From: Arachis hypogaea
Taxonomy: Eukaryota > Streptophyta > Magnoliopsida > Fabales > Fabaceae
Length of the DNA: 64,000 nt
Direction: 5' to 3'
NCBI RefSeq assembly: GCF_003086295.3
Contig: NC_092038.1
Coordinates: 129,235,518 to 129,299,517 of the forward strand
Both the position numbers and the translations under genes were made by a program. This document shows positions 1 through 15,175 of this stretch, one piece after another. Every line of letters begins with the position of its first letter. The first letter of the stretch is position 1. Under the pieces are notes generated by a model. It worked only from the letters and a program-made list of their open reading frames with translations, did no database searches and was not told where the DNA came from.

Positions 1-199
1 CGAGAGAGATAAAAAAAAAAGAAAAGAGTTCTTTAATTAAAAAAAAAGATTTAATTTCAATCATAATAAAAAAAGATATGTGATGCATTTTAACTTTAAA
101 ATTAGTAATATATAATATACTACAATATCATAGTTATAGAAACTGAAAAGTAATTCTTAGAAGTAAGATAGATATACCAAACTAACATATAATACATTA
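1..199. other. AT-rich flank, no gene seen
   Basis: A/T-rich sequence with homopolymer A runs. I see no ORF of note, RNA gene or promoter-like motif before the foldback element that follows. Confidence 0.5.
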
Positions 200-216
200 T
201 ATAACATTAAATATAA

Positions 217-1791
217 TGATTCATGAAAATAAGTCTGGGAGCTCAAAATTACATAAATCAGCTAAATACAAAAATGATTCATGAATCAACTAAAAATACT
301 TATCTATATAGTTCGAATCAATCTAATTCGAACTTTATTTTCATGTAATTCAAATCACCCTGATTCGAACTACACATGCACACATTCACTAATTCGAATC
401 AACCTGATTTAAATTATACCATAGTAATTCGAATCAGCAACCTGATTCAAATTATACCACAGTAATTCGAATCAGGATGATTCGAATTACACACGTGCAT
501 ATAGTAATTCGAATTGGTCAAATTCAAATTACTCACGAGTTAATTTTGGCCATTTTTTATTAAAAAATTAATATTTTATTAAAAATTAATAATTTAAAAA
601 TTAAAAAATATATATTTTATTTCATGCATTAAAAAGAAGCTAACAAAATATTTAATTACGAGACTTCTTTAAAATATTAATGAGCTATCAATTCGAATTT
701 CATACAATGCTCTTTTGCCCATTTTTAATAACTCATGAATATTTTTTAATAAATTTATTTAAATTATACCACAAAAAATATTTTATTCTATATAAAATAA
801 TTAAAAAATGGCTTAAAAAATATTAGGAATACTATAAAAATTTGTAATGTTCTAATGACTTAGGATATTAAAGAAATACTCTACATAGATAATAATAATT
901 TAGAAATTAAAGAAAATATATTTTTATCATGTATTTACCTAAATTACTAGAATATTACAAACTTTTATAGTACTCATAACATCTTTTAAGCCATTTTTTT
1001 AAATTGTTTTGCATAGAAAATGGCTTAAAATGACTTTTATCCTATGCAAAATAATTTTTAAAAAAATGACATAAAAAATGTTAAGAGTACTATAAAAGTT
1101 TGTAATATTCTAGTAATTTAAATAAATACATGATAAAAATATATTTTCTTTCATTCCTAAATTATTATTGACTATGTAGAGTATTTCTTTAATGTCCTAA
1201 GTCATTAGGACATTACAAATTTTTATAATACTCCTAACATCTTTTAAGCCATTTTTTAAATTATTTTGTATAGAATAAAATATTTTTTGTGGTATAATTT
1301 AAATAAATTTATTTAAAAAATTTATCAAAAAATATTCATGAGCTATTAAAAATGGACAAAAGAATATTGTATAAAATTCGAATTGATAGCTCATTAATAT
1401 TTTAAAAAAGTCTCGTAATTTTTTGTTAGCTTTTTTTTAATGCATGAAATAAAAAATATATTTTTTAAATTTTAAATTATTAATTTTTTAATAAAAGAAT
1501 GGACAAAATTAACTCATAAGTAATTTGAATCTGACCAATTTAAATTACTATGTGTACGTAAGTATAATTCAAATCACTCTGATTCAAGTTGATTCGAATT
1601 AGTAGACGTGTATAATTTAAATCAGGATAATTCGAATTATATAAAAATAAAGTTTGAATTAAGTGATTTGAACTATATAAATATGTATCTTTAATTAATT
1701 CATAAATATTTTTGTATTTAGCTGATTTGTGTAATTTTAAACTTCTATCGACTTATTTCAATGATGTACCCTAAATAAAAGCCTTCATTTG
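217..1791. mobile_element. Foldback (long inverted-repeat) element, about 1.6 kb
   Basis: The left arm (about 217-1015) and right arm (about 1042-1770) are inverted copies of each other, leaving a loop of only about 26 bases near 1016-1041. The arms carry repeated variants of AATTCGAATCA / TGATTCGAATT at 300-520 and 1520-1680. The centre is itself palindromic: a block at about 806-860 recurs inverted at about 945-1000, and again on the other arm at about 1065-1130 and 1200-1260. The element is flanked by perfect 17-bp direct repeats, TATAACATTAAATATAA, at 200-216 and 1792-1808. There is no coding capacity. It is probably a non-autonomous Mutator-like or foldback transposon; the class is uncertain because a 17-bp target duplication is unusually long. 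Confidence 0.8.
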
Positions 1792-1808
1792 TATAACATT
1801 AAATATAA

Positions 1809-2530
1809 ATATAGTACGACATATGTATATAATGACGTGGATATTGAAAGTGTCGTTTTCGTGCATGAGAGAAACTCTATTTTCATGCATCGAATTGAGG
1901 AAATATTGAGCAGAAATTATTTCTCGTGTTCAGTTCGGTCCTTGTCGTTGAGAGCGCTCAGCTCTGTACATAGCCCAGAGTTTCCTCCATAATTTATATA
2001 ATATTACTATTATTTATTTTTGGACTTATCTAGTACCATTTTTTCTGTCTAATAACTAGATGTTACTTTCTCCTTTCATTTGCAAAATATCCCTTTCTTA
2101 CAGTCATTTAGAAATAGAATAGTTCATATTTGAGAATATTCCTTGCAATTTAACTCATGAGTGAATATAAACTAGTAATACAATGGCTTGACGCCTATCA
2201 TCATACATAGTAATACTAGTATAGTTTGGTACAATAATGATTTATTTATTTATAGGTGCTTCACGTGGTGTTACTATTGGGGGGTAAAATGGAGACAAAA
2301 CTATCATTTCATATTAATCACGAATGCCCCCACCACTATAACACAAGTAAACCCCACTTCTGTCTTCTTTTTGTTGGGCCTCTGATTCTCATTAACATCA
2401 ACATATATAAATAATATAATATGTAGATTTTTCTTTTATTTCTCATGCAAATTTGAAAACTTTACACACAATACTCATGTCATGAGATTTCATTTTTTTT
2501 TCTTAATGATTTTGGTCGAATATAGTAGTT
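1809..2530. other. Intergenic region upstream of the FAM133-like gene
   Basis: Moderately AT-rich sequence with two short ORFs (1789-1992 and 2188-2385) that match no family I know and look like chance. No repeat structure is evident. Confidence 0.4.
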
Positions 2531-2532
2531 AT

Positions 2533-2573
2533 TGGGCTTCGAGGTATACTTAGGCCCATAAAATCATTGGGCC
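2533..2573. promoter_or_regulatory. Cluster of site II (TGGGCY) promoter motifs
   Basis: Three TGGGCC/T-type motifs occur within 41 bases: TGGGCT at about 2533, GGCCCA at about 2553 and TGGGCC at about 2568. They lie about 310-350 bases upstream of the ATG at 2881. In plants such motifs bind TCP factors and typify promoters of constitutively expressed genes. The role here is inferred from spacing and clustering. Confidence 0.5.
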
Positions 2574-2880
2574 GGATCTGACGAATATGTGAGAACCCGA
2601 CCCGATCATGTGGGTAATGTGATTATGTGAATCTGGAGATGAAGGACAAACGAGAAAAGGAACAAAACAAAAGCCAGCTTAGCTGCGTTGCAATTTGCAA
2701 GCCATTCAGATTGGGAAGGAAGAAGAAACTGTGTCGATTCAAATCAAATTGAATCGAATCGAATCCCTATTTGTTGTTGCTGCTGGAATCGGAATCGGTT
2801 TGAAAGTGACAAGCAACGCACATCACATGATCATACAACAGAAACAGTAGTAACAACAACAGAAATCTAAAGGGAAAACA

Positions 2881-5697
2881 ATGGGGAAGAATCAAGCCTA
2901 CAAAGCTATGCAGAGGGCCAGGCTCGGCGGCGCCTCCGCCGGCCCCGACGAGATTGAAGACGGCATGGTTTGTACCCTTCCATACCACCCATCTATTTAA
3001 TTTTTCTCATTCCATTTAACCTAATCTTGCTTTTTGTGGATTTAGGGTTCTATTTTTTTTTTAAAAAAAATTCAGCATGTGCTTTTGTTCCTTTTATTTA
3101 CTATATGCTTTTCTGATTGTTTTTGGTGTATTCCCTAACAAAATCCTTTTCCTTATTCAAGACATTGAGTCATTTTGACCTTCATAGTTTATGCTTGGTT
3201 CTACACTCTCTAGACTCAGTTTGGTATGGTCTTATAATTAGGGAAAACATAAATAATAGGTGTGATTTTTCGTGAAAATTTCATTTTGGGATTTAGTTAC
3301 TTCGGGAGGCCGCCAAACTGGTCATTAGTGCCATCAGTTTAACGGTAAATTCATTATAAGTTGTATTAAAGGTGCTGATAACGGCACGAGGTTTGGAATT
3401 TATTCCTTGTGACTAATCTATTATGATAATGGACAACTTGATAAAATATAGCTGAACTCTACTACATTGGAACAGCAGGGTCATCAATGTTGACATGGAC
3501 AAACTAAACCTTTTCAGAACTAAGGAATAAAGAATTGACAGTTGATGCATATGTGTGCTGTGTACACATGGATACCTAATATTAGCAAGAATCACACAAC
3601 AGTACCCTGGATTTTTTATTTTTTCCTAGTAGCTTTCAATTTAATAACACTGTATTAGAAACTTTGTTGAAAGGAATGCTTCTTCCCTTGGCTCTCGGTT
3701 TTCTTATCTTTTTGTGTGTTATGGGTTTTTATGCTTTGTAATACTTGAATGTTAGATCTCTGTTTTTCTCGTGGACCTTTATTGATGAGGACAGTCGCAG
3801 GTGGATGGTTCATTTCATTCACCAGAGTGGCATGCTGCTCGTTTGGCTAGCCTTAACACTTCTCACACAATTACCTGGGAGGAGTTCAAAAAGAAACAGA
3901 AGGTAATCATTTCAGCACCTTTACAGCACCTTTATTATTTAATCTTATAAAGGAAGTACAAATCTCATTTGTTTCTGGGGACTGAGGCTACCTACTTTAC
4001 TTTTTTTCATCAGTGTTAGTTGAAAATAGGCCCATGAATTTTCTATGCTAATTAGTCTTTGAGCTTGCATATGCTATAACTCTTTTACCGTTACGAATCC
4101 GTGTCAGTGGTGAGGACTGTGATAATAAGCGTGGGACTGTAATAAGATCGTATCTAGCCACTAGAAAGTTGAACTGAGGAAACCTGTGGGGCAGGTAAAG
4201 GTGAATTACTTCTCTGGCCTACTAACTGAGGTGGTCATAGGCGAAGTTTTGACTTGCTTTTATACGGTATTTCTGACCCTGACCAATAGTTCTGTTTGTG
4301 ACTGTTGCTTGTTCCCCGGGGAGCTCTTCTGGATTTGCAAGTTTGTTTCTAGCTTGTGTCAATTTCCCAGGGCAATCACTCCATTAATTATCTTGTTTTT
4401 CTTTAATGTGTAATACATTTGATTTTATTAGAATTTAATTTAATAGGAAGAAGAAATGAGAAAAGGGGAGTTGGAAGCAGATGCAGATAGGATGATGAGA
4501 GAGTACAGAGCTCAACTAGATGCTGAAAGGGCCCGCAAACTTTCCCAAGGAAGGAACCATTCTGGTAGTAAGTCCAAACTCAAAGGTATGTGTGCTGAGG
4601 TTGCAAAAACATGGTGACTGGCATGTGTTTCTTGTATTTCTTTTCCCCACTCCCAACTTATAAACTGTTGCATGTTATCCCATGCAGTTAAGAAGGACAA
4701 AATTTCAAAGAAGCACAGCAGCAGAAAGCGAAAGGTGCTTTTTGATTTCTAAAACGTGTAGTTCTGAAATCTACTTTTCCCAGAGAAGAACTCGGTTTTT
4801 TATGCTAAAATTAATGGCTTTGTTTTCAATTCGAATAGTAATGTTAGTATGCTACTATCCCCTCAAATTTCGCATCACTGCTAAGTAGTGGCTATCTCTT
4901 TCCTCTTAGTTTTCAGTAAGGTTGATATTGGACCAATTATAGTGTGTTTAAATTATTGGCACAACAGGCATGTTGAAAATTTGGTGAAGGCTTGTATGTG
5001 TATCTCTGTTTTGAACTTCACTTTGTTCGAAACGTTGCTGCTTCCCTTTCCCTCTAGATAACTGATAAAATGTTTGAATGGATTTAAAGTTCATTATCTC
5101 TCGGCAAACATTTCTTTTTTTAAAAAGGAATAAGTTTCTGTTAATGAAATGGATAATCATATATAATGTACTTGTAGTCTTGTACTATCATTTGCTTTAC
5201 ATCAATGTCTTTGTTTTAAGGTATGAAAGTGCTTTTCTGACTGAAGTGATTGATTATTTATCTCGTAGGTTTTTATTGTTAGATTTTGCAAAACGATTGT
5301 TAAGTACTGTGGCATATTGTTTTGATTTATATGGGGTATGACTCGTCTATCTTATCCATATGATGAATTACTTTATTTGTAGTTGTTCAAATGAATCTAG
5401 CAATGTTGAATAGGGTATATATCTGTTTACTTTTGTTAATATTTGTATATTTTCTATGGCTTCTCATTGTAACTACTATTGTAGCATTCAAGAAGATCTT
5501 CATCTAGCTCCTCTTCATCATCCTCCTCATATTCTTCCAGTAGCGATGAAGAAAGAGGGTCAAGAAGATCCAAGTCCAGGTCCAAGAGATCAAAGAAGGA
5601 AAAGAAGGCAAAGTCAAGAACAAAGGATTCTGGAACTGATGATGAAGATGGTGGCCCAGTTCGCCTTTCAAAATTTTTTGGGAATGTCAAGAGTTGA
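2881..5697 (+). CDS. FAM133-like Lys/Ser-rich protein (5 exons)
   Basis: The exons are 2881-2967, 3801-3902, 4447-4585, 4688-4734 and 5485-5697. They total 588 nt and give a 195-aa protein, with all introns GT-AG. The start MGKNQAYKAMQRAR is followed by TWEEFKKKQ (about residues 54-62) and a charged helix rich in Glu/Arg/Lys (about 63-100). The tail is basic: Lys-rich, then an 11-residue serine run, an acidic SSDEE patch, RS dipeptides, and a conserved-looking RLSKFFGNVKS end. The MGK start, TWEE motif, charged helix and Ser/Lys-rich tail match the layout of FAM133 proteins. Those are poorly characterised, and the RS/Lys-rich tail suggests a nuclear, RNA-associated role (inference). The gene is convergent with MPK6. 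Exon structure is firm; the family call is moderate. Confidence 0.8.
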
Positions 5698-7069
5698 TAG
5701 GTGATTTATTCAATACTTGGTTGTGTATCATAAAAATTGTTCTATGCAAATAGTAAATTCTGGTCTGCTGCTTTCATGATCAACGTATTCTTTCTCTATA
5801 GATTTGTAATTGCATGTCATATTATGTATTCTCTTTCAGAGAGATTATTTTATTGTCTTGGGTTAACCTGTGAGATTGGAGTGACCATTGAGTATCAACG
5901 ACCAGACATCGAAAATCTTCTGATCTATTAGGAGCATCCTTAATGAAGACAAAGTGATAAGGGGAGATCTTTCGTTTTCTTTTTTTCCCGGGAAGAAAAT
6001 TACCTTTTTAAATATGGTAGGATTTTGTTACAAAATTAATTTACTTAAAAAAATGCTATTGTATACTAAAAATTAGTTATTATATATTTTATGTATAAAA
6101 TATATGTTTTGTTTTATAAATTCTAATGTGTATTTTATAATTCAACATATATTCAAGCAAGGTTGAATGAACTTTGTTGAGTTAATGAATTCTTCCCTAA
6201 GTTGAAACCAAAAGATTCTGTGTTCGTGGTAAACTGGGAATGTCACAAAAAAGAATGGTTAGTCAGAAGCTTTAAACTTCGTTTTTATCAGTTACCGTAA
6301 ATTGTAGGGATCATTCTAGCAAATAAGGAAAGAGACTTGGCATGATGCTGAATATCAGTCATCGATGTTGCTGAAAGATGAATAACAAGAAAGACCTCAA
6401 CAGAATAAAGTAAAACGCTTTTAGAAAAATGGATTTTTGGTTCCCAACTCACTCGTCTCTCGAGCCTCTAAAGGTCAAGCTTAAAAAGTAAAAATCCATA
6501 GAGAAATTCAACCACTGTTAAAACGGAAGCAGCTGCTATTAGCGTGCGCTCTCTTCTCTTTTCCTTTCCTTTTTTCTTTATCCTGAAAGAAAAACCTAAC
6601 AATGGCAAAAGGCGCCTATAAGTTCAAAATGAAGAAAATAATAATTATGACTTGTTGATCCTTGATGCAATTCTTACAAAAATAAAAGAAGATATAAAAA
6701 CAAAAGACTTCTTTGAAAAAATTATCAAGTGGAAAAGAGTACAAAAATACATTGTTCTGCTTCAAAATACAAAATCGGCAGGAGCACAAATTTGACAAAC
6801 AAGGATTTAATGGGTGAAGCCAATGAACTGGAGAATAATATGAAGCAAAATAAGCCATCCATGATCCATACAAGGTACATTGTTATGATTGTTGTTTGTT
6901 GCAGTCTGCCAATCATGCCTCTAATCCAAAATAATTTAACTCCAACAAAGGTCATCTGGTTTCAGATGATTAAATATTTTAAAATATATATACAGAAATC
7001 TCTATTGACACAGTCACCACACATTTTCTTTAAAACCCAAAGATAATATCTTCCAAATCACTATTGACT
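5698..7069. other. Intergenic region between convergent 3' ends
   Basis: This interval holds the 3' flanks of the FAM133-like gene and of MPK6. It is AT-rich, with several polyadenylation-like AATAAA-type stretches. The short ORFs at 5737-5931 and 6616-7046 have no recognisable domains. No repeat or RNA gene was found. Confidence 0.4.
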
Positions 7070-10304
<3,235 letters not shown>

Positions 10305-10650
10305 TCCTGTCTTTCTCTCTCTTCTCTTTCTCTTCTCCTTCTTCTGTGCTATGCCTATAAATGGGGTTTTGGTTTTTTGAGACAACAGAAAACAAAACCA
10401 AAATAAGGGTTAATAGGTAATATCCCTTATCAAATGAATTGGTTTGTGTATCAAATATATATTAAGTATATACAAAGAATAAATGTAAAAATGGAATATC
10501 ATAATATTAATATGTATTGGATTTTGATGAATAATATACGCAGGATGATGCAACTGCACTTATAAACATTGGGAGTTTGGTGTGAGTTGAAACCTGATCT
10601 TCTGTCTTGTTTTGTGTTTTTGGTCAAACAGATCTGTGATTTATCATATG

Positions 10651-10652
<2 letters not shown>
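10305..10652 (-). promoter_or_regulatory. MPK6 leader and promoter-proximal region
   Basis: Directly upstream of the MPK6 ATG the minus strand carries a purine-rich GA tract (about 10305-10345), typical of plant kinase 5' leaders. No confident TATA box was assigned. Confidence 0.4.

Positions 10653-10691
<39 letters not shown>
10653..10691. repeat. (CT)n dinucleotide microsatellite
   Basis: About 19 to 20 uninterrupted CT units lie upstream of MPK6. On the MPK6 coding strand they read as GA repeats. Confidence 0.95.
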
Positions 10692-10694
<3 letters not shown>

Positions 10695-10878
10695 GTGTGA
10701 TCTGCCCAAAGTTCTTCTCTTTATTGTAACGCATTGCTTAGTCCATGTGTATAACACTTCACTAATATTGTGATAGATTTTTAGCTTAATATATTTATGA
10801 TGTGCATTCAAAATGAAAAGGAAAACATTGAAGGAGCATTTTTTTTCCACTGAAGTTTATATGGTGTTTGTAATAAAT

Positions 10879-11202
10879 GAGCAGGAACTTGTATATTTGG
10901 TTTACTAAAATAGAATAAATTTTTAAAATATTATTTAATACAAATAAGATAATTAGATAAATATGCCAAAAATATAAATCTGCTAAATATGGCTATCTTG
11001 ATTTATATGTAGATTCTAAACTTTAATGACTTACTAAAATGAGCAGGAACTTGCATATTTGGTTTATTAAAATAGAATAAAATTTTAAAATATTATTTAA
11101 TACAAATAAGATAATTAGATAAATATGCCCGAAATATAAATCTACTAAATATGGCTATCTTGATTTATATGCAGATTCTAAACTTTACTGGCTTACTAAA
11201 AA
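10879..11202. repeat. Tandem duplication of a 162-bp unit
   Basis: The block starting GAGCAGGAACTTG near 10879 is repeated at 11041 with a 162-bp offset and only scattered substitutions. It is a simple two-copy tandem duplication in non-coding DNA. Confidence 0.9.
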
Positions 11203-14069
11203 AAATATCTTATTGCTTACCCAAAAGACACCTTACTAACCGTATTAAATTGTACTTCCTAGTACATTAAAAGGACAATTGCTTTGTAGTAGTTAACATA
11301 GTAAATACGTATCCTTTTTTTTTTCCTTTTCTTTTCTTTTGAGTTAGATAAGTACGTATCATAATTGAACGGCATTAATATCCAAAATACTGTACTAAAA
11401 TAGTAAAATTAAATTTCTACCCATGTTATCGTGATTAGAAAAAATAAAAAATAGACATCTAATGTTTCATGTAGTTTATGTCTGTTTTTTTTTAAATGCA
11501 TGAAGAGAATATTATTGGCTTTTTGATTTACTTCATTTTGCAACATATTTATTGGCTTCACTTAAATTAGCCACAGATAAAATTAAGTACTGTGCATTAA
11601 TAATGGTGATGTTTTTATGTCTAGACATTTTTAATAATTTAAGTTTAATTAAGTTGGTATAAATCTAAAAAAAATAAAAACACGCGTTTATCACGTGATT
11701 TTTTGTTTTTATGCTTTTTTCAGCACAAAAGTTATTACAAAGAATAAATATTTTGTTATAAAATATAAATTTTTACATACAATACAAAAAATTTTATACA
11801 TAACACGTAAATTTTTAAATATAACAAATTTTTGTACATAATACAACAATTTATTAATATAGTATATATATTTTTTATGGTGTGCATTAATTTTTTTGTA
11901 TTATATATCAATTTATGTGCTTATTATATTTGTTGAATATATATAGAAAAAGAAGAGGAAGAAAAAAAAAAAGAAAACGATGATGATGGATGAAAAAAAA
12001 AAGAATAAATTAAATAATAAAAAAATAATAAAAAAAGATGATAATAATTATGATAACAAAAGAAGAAGTAACAATGACAACAATTTTGTTACTTGATTGA
12101 AGACTTAATTTAAAAAATATTTTAAAGGCTTAATTTTATTGCATTAATAATAAATTTGAAATGAGTAAGTGAAATACAATTAAATAAAGCGTCATTAACT
12201 CAAATTTTATTTTTGTCACTCTCATAAAGTGAGCAGAATAGTTTTACTTCTACTAGGGACATAGGGTGTGTTTGAAAATTCGTTGGCAATTTTTTTCTCA
12301 TGAACGTAGAAGTGATTTTGTTGCCAAAACCACGTTTACAAGAAGCAACTATTTGTAGCTTCTGCGTTTTTTTAACTGGCTTTTAGCCATAGATACTAAT
12401 AATTTATTTACTTTTTACAAACTTTATCCTGTATATATGTTATTGTATTATTTATAAAATTCTTGTTATTTCTATTTGTATGAGTTCTATTTTCTATTAT
12501 TTATTATTTTTTTAACTATTTGTTTGACATTATACACTTTTATAATTATGATTTTTGTGGATTATGTTTGTTATTATATTTCTATAATATAATTTATTAA
12601 TTCTATTAGGTAAAGTAAATTAAACAAAAAATTAACTGTAAATAATAATAATAGTAAAAATTATAACATACTAAAAAACGAGTACTAAAAATACTAAAAA
12701 TATATTATATAAAAAGATCACCAAGAACTTTTAGATTTGTTTCAATCACTATAAAGTAAATATTTAATTTTTTTTATTATTTTCAATATTCTCTTTTATA
12801 ATTGTAATTCTCGTATACTATGTTTTAGACTTTTAGTGTAATTTTTTATAATATAGATTATGATTTCATTAAAAAAAGATAAATTAAATAAAAAATTAAT
12901 CATAAATAATAATAAAATCATAAACGTTGGATTCCAAATTAATATTAAGAATAAGATTATTGAGAGTACTAGAATAAGAGTACGATGTAAAAAATACTAA
13001 AATAACATTTAATACTTAAAAAATGTAACATATTTGATTAAATATTCTTTTATATATATATATAATTTATATTTTTTATTTTTATTTAAAAATATATTTT
13101 ATCTATTTTTATATGTTATTTTTATTTTAGTAAGTAAATATTAATTTTATTATAAAATTAACTAATAAGATGTATTTAAATATCTAAATTAAAATAATAG
13201 GATAATATAAAAAAAATTTAAATTAATGTATATTTTAGTAATTTTTTATCTAAAAGTGATTTTGAATGGTATAAGCCAAATAATATTTATTTTACTATAA
13301 TCTATTTTGATACAAAAATTACCAAATATAAATCACTTTAACACAAACTTACTTTTGATCAAAATCAAGTTTACAAAATTAATTTTATGCAAACTTTTAT
13401 TTACAAACTGTAATCCAAACACACATAAATGTACTTCAGGGTAAATCTATTAGGGAATTTGGTGTCATTATTTATTAAGTTTTTTGGCGATCAACTGAAT
13501 GACCATGGCACTTATATTTGTTGATAAGTTGACTAGATTTTAGTAACGGAAATATTTCAATTTCAATCATCTTGTCCTTGATTTTAAGGATTATTATTAG
13601 TCAATTTAACATATTCTTTTCTAGTGTATTTTTTTAGATTTGGCTTGAGCTACAAGACTGGCAACTCAACCATTCTTTCAAGTTTCAACGCCTCAAATGC
13701 ATGCATTCAGCTTCAAATGAACAAATGATTCTTATTATTTTATATCATCTACTCCGAAATATGTAGAATTGGGAATTGCTCAAATATTTCAAAATGTTTA
13801 CCACAAAAGGGAATTCGTTTGCATTTTTTTCCAATTAAAATATTATGTTACTTTCTAATATTTAAACTAAATATTAATTTTACTTGAATTAAATTTTAAT
13901 TATATTTCTAATATTTAAAATATTTTATTTTATCCAATTTTTTCTTTTAAAAATATATTTTATCCGCTATTATTATATTCTTCTTTCTCTTATTAATTAT
14001 TGTTTTGTCACTTTCACTATTAAATCACTATACTAACCGCTATTTAGAATAAAATGATAATGGAAGAAA
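11203..14069. other. AT-rich intergenic DNA, possible decayed TIR element
   Basis: No gene is visible. Ends reading GGGTGTGTTTG at 12264 and CCAAACACAC at about 13415-13424 are inverted copies, with weak matching continuing inwards. This suggests an old inverted-repeat transposon of about 1.16 kb, but no convincing target duplication was found. The rest is AT-rich low-complexity sequence. Confidence 0.35.
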
Positions 14070-14074
14070 AAAGG

Positions 14075-14609
14075 TGTTACGTTGGGTAGCCGGAGATTGA
14101 TGGACTGGACTCGCGTGGTTGGCCCAATCGTTTTGGAAAGAAGGCCTTCAGGCTTTCTTCCGCGTTTGATACCTTCGTCCGACTTGTGTTCGGGGGAAAA
14201 AGGGAGTGGTACCTGCAAAGACACTCCGATGCCTAAGTCAGTAGGGGGTCTAAGTGAGTTTAGAGAGTATGAGAAGTTAGAGATAACTGAAGGTTGTCAG
14301 TGTACTTATAGTGGTGAACCCATAACCACCGTTGGAGTGGTTCTACCTTTTAAGGAGGATAACTGTCCCTTTATCTTAGGGAGGTTGAGGTATGACTCCC
14401 GGAAGTGGGTTGAGAGATTTTAGGAGCAGTTACTTATTTTGAATAAGTGTTATCTGCCAGCTAATCTGACTTCCGACTTCCTTTTAATGGAGTTTGCATA
14501 GAAACCGACCTCTTCGATGGAAGTCGGTCGCGAGCGGAGGCCAACCTTCGGATTGGGCCTCTTTATCTTATTTGGTCCTGGACCTTAGTGTTGGGTCAGG
14601 GTATGAACA
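14075..14609 (-). repeat. 3' LTR of element A (with adjoining polypurine tract)
   Basis: This 535-bp terminal repeat matches 30673-31204. On the minus strand it is preceded by a purine-rich stretch, GAGTAGGGGCAC, at about 14610-14621, the expected polypurine tract for plus-strand priming. Confidence 0.9.
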
Positions 14610-14858
14610 GTGCCCCTACTCGAGTCCAAGCCATTTTAGGAGTTGGGCTCGAGTATACAACTCGGGGTTGTAGCCGACTTGCTGAAGAACCGATGTGATT
14701 TTCAGGAGCCGACGTGATTTAAATTTCCTTAACCGTCGCGTCTAATCAAACGTCGCGTTTCTTAGAGGTTTGAGCATTTATACGCGGGGGCAGTTACATT
14801 GGTAACGGTGCATCTCTTAAATGGTTGTGTCGTTTTACTTTTATGCCCCTAACGTGCT

Positions 14859-14866
14859 TATAAATA
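14859..14866 (+). promoter_or_regulatory. TATA box of the antisense unit in element A
   Basis: TATAAATA lies about 310 bases upstream of the antisense ATG at 15176, on the strand opposite to gag-pol. Element B has TATAAG at the corresponding place (50649-50654). It is followed by a likely leader intron, 14972-15144 (GT...TTTGTAG). Function is inferred from conservation between the two copies. Confidence 0.5.
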
Positions 14867-15175
14867 CTTTTCCTCTTCTTCCCTTGTTTTATTTCTGAAA
14901 ACTTACTTGCTCACTATGCACTAAAAGAAAGCTTCTTTTCTCTTTGATCAACTGCCTCTGATCCTTCGAAAGTAAAGGTCAGTTTTTTCTCTTATTCTTT
15001 TTTACAAATGCTTTTATTTGCATGTTTTTTTTTTAGTTTTGAGAGGAGTTCTGACCGTAGGTTTAATGATTTTGTTTTGTTGAGGATCTAACCCCAGGCC
15101 CCTTAGAAACCCTGTTTTTTATCCTTTTTATTTCCCCTTTGTAGGTTTCGCGATCCTTTTCTTTTTAGGAAAAAG

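Noticed and set aside
300..520. CRISPR-like array because of repeated AATTCGAATCA motifs
   Set aside because: Spacing and orientation vary, they are part of transposon arms, and this is plant nuclear DNA.
2688..2870. A 60-codon upstream ORF before the FAM133-like gene
   Set aside because: It begins with TTG and has no recognisable content; no ATG supports it.
5454..5690. Acidic minus-strand ORF
   Set aside because: It is the reverse of the Ser/Arg-rich last exon of the FAM133-like gene.
10305..10385. A 27-residue N-terminal extension of MPK6
   Set aside because: The in-frame upstream codon is TTG, not ATG, and MPK6 proteins begin at the MEGG-type methionine.
14082..14423. A 113-codon plus-strand ORF
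   Set aside because: It lies within the LTR of element A and has no homologous open frame in the other LTRs.
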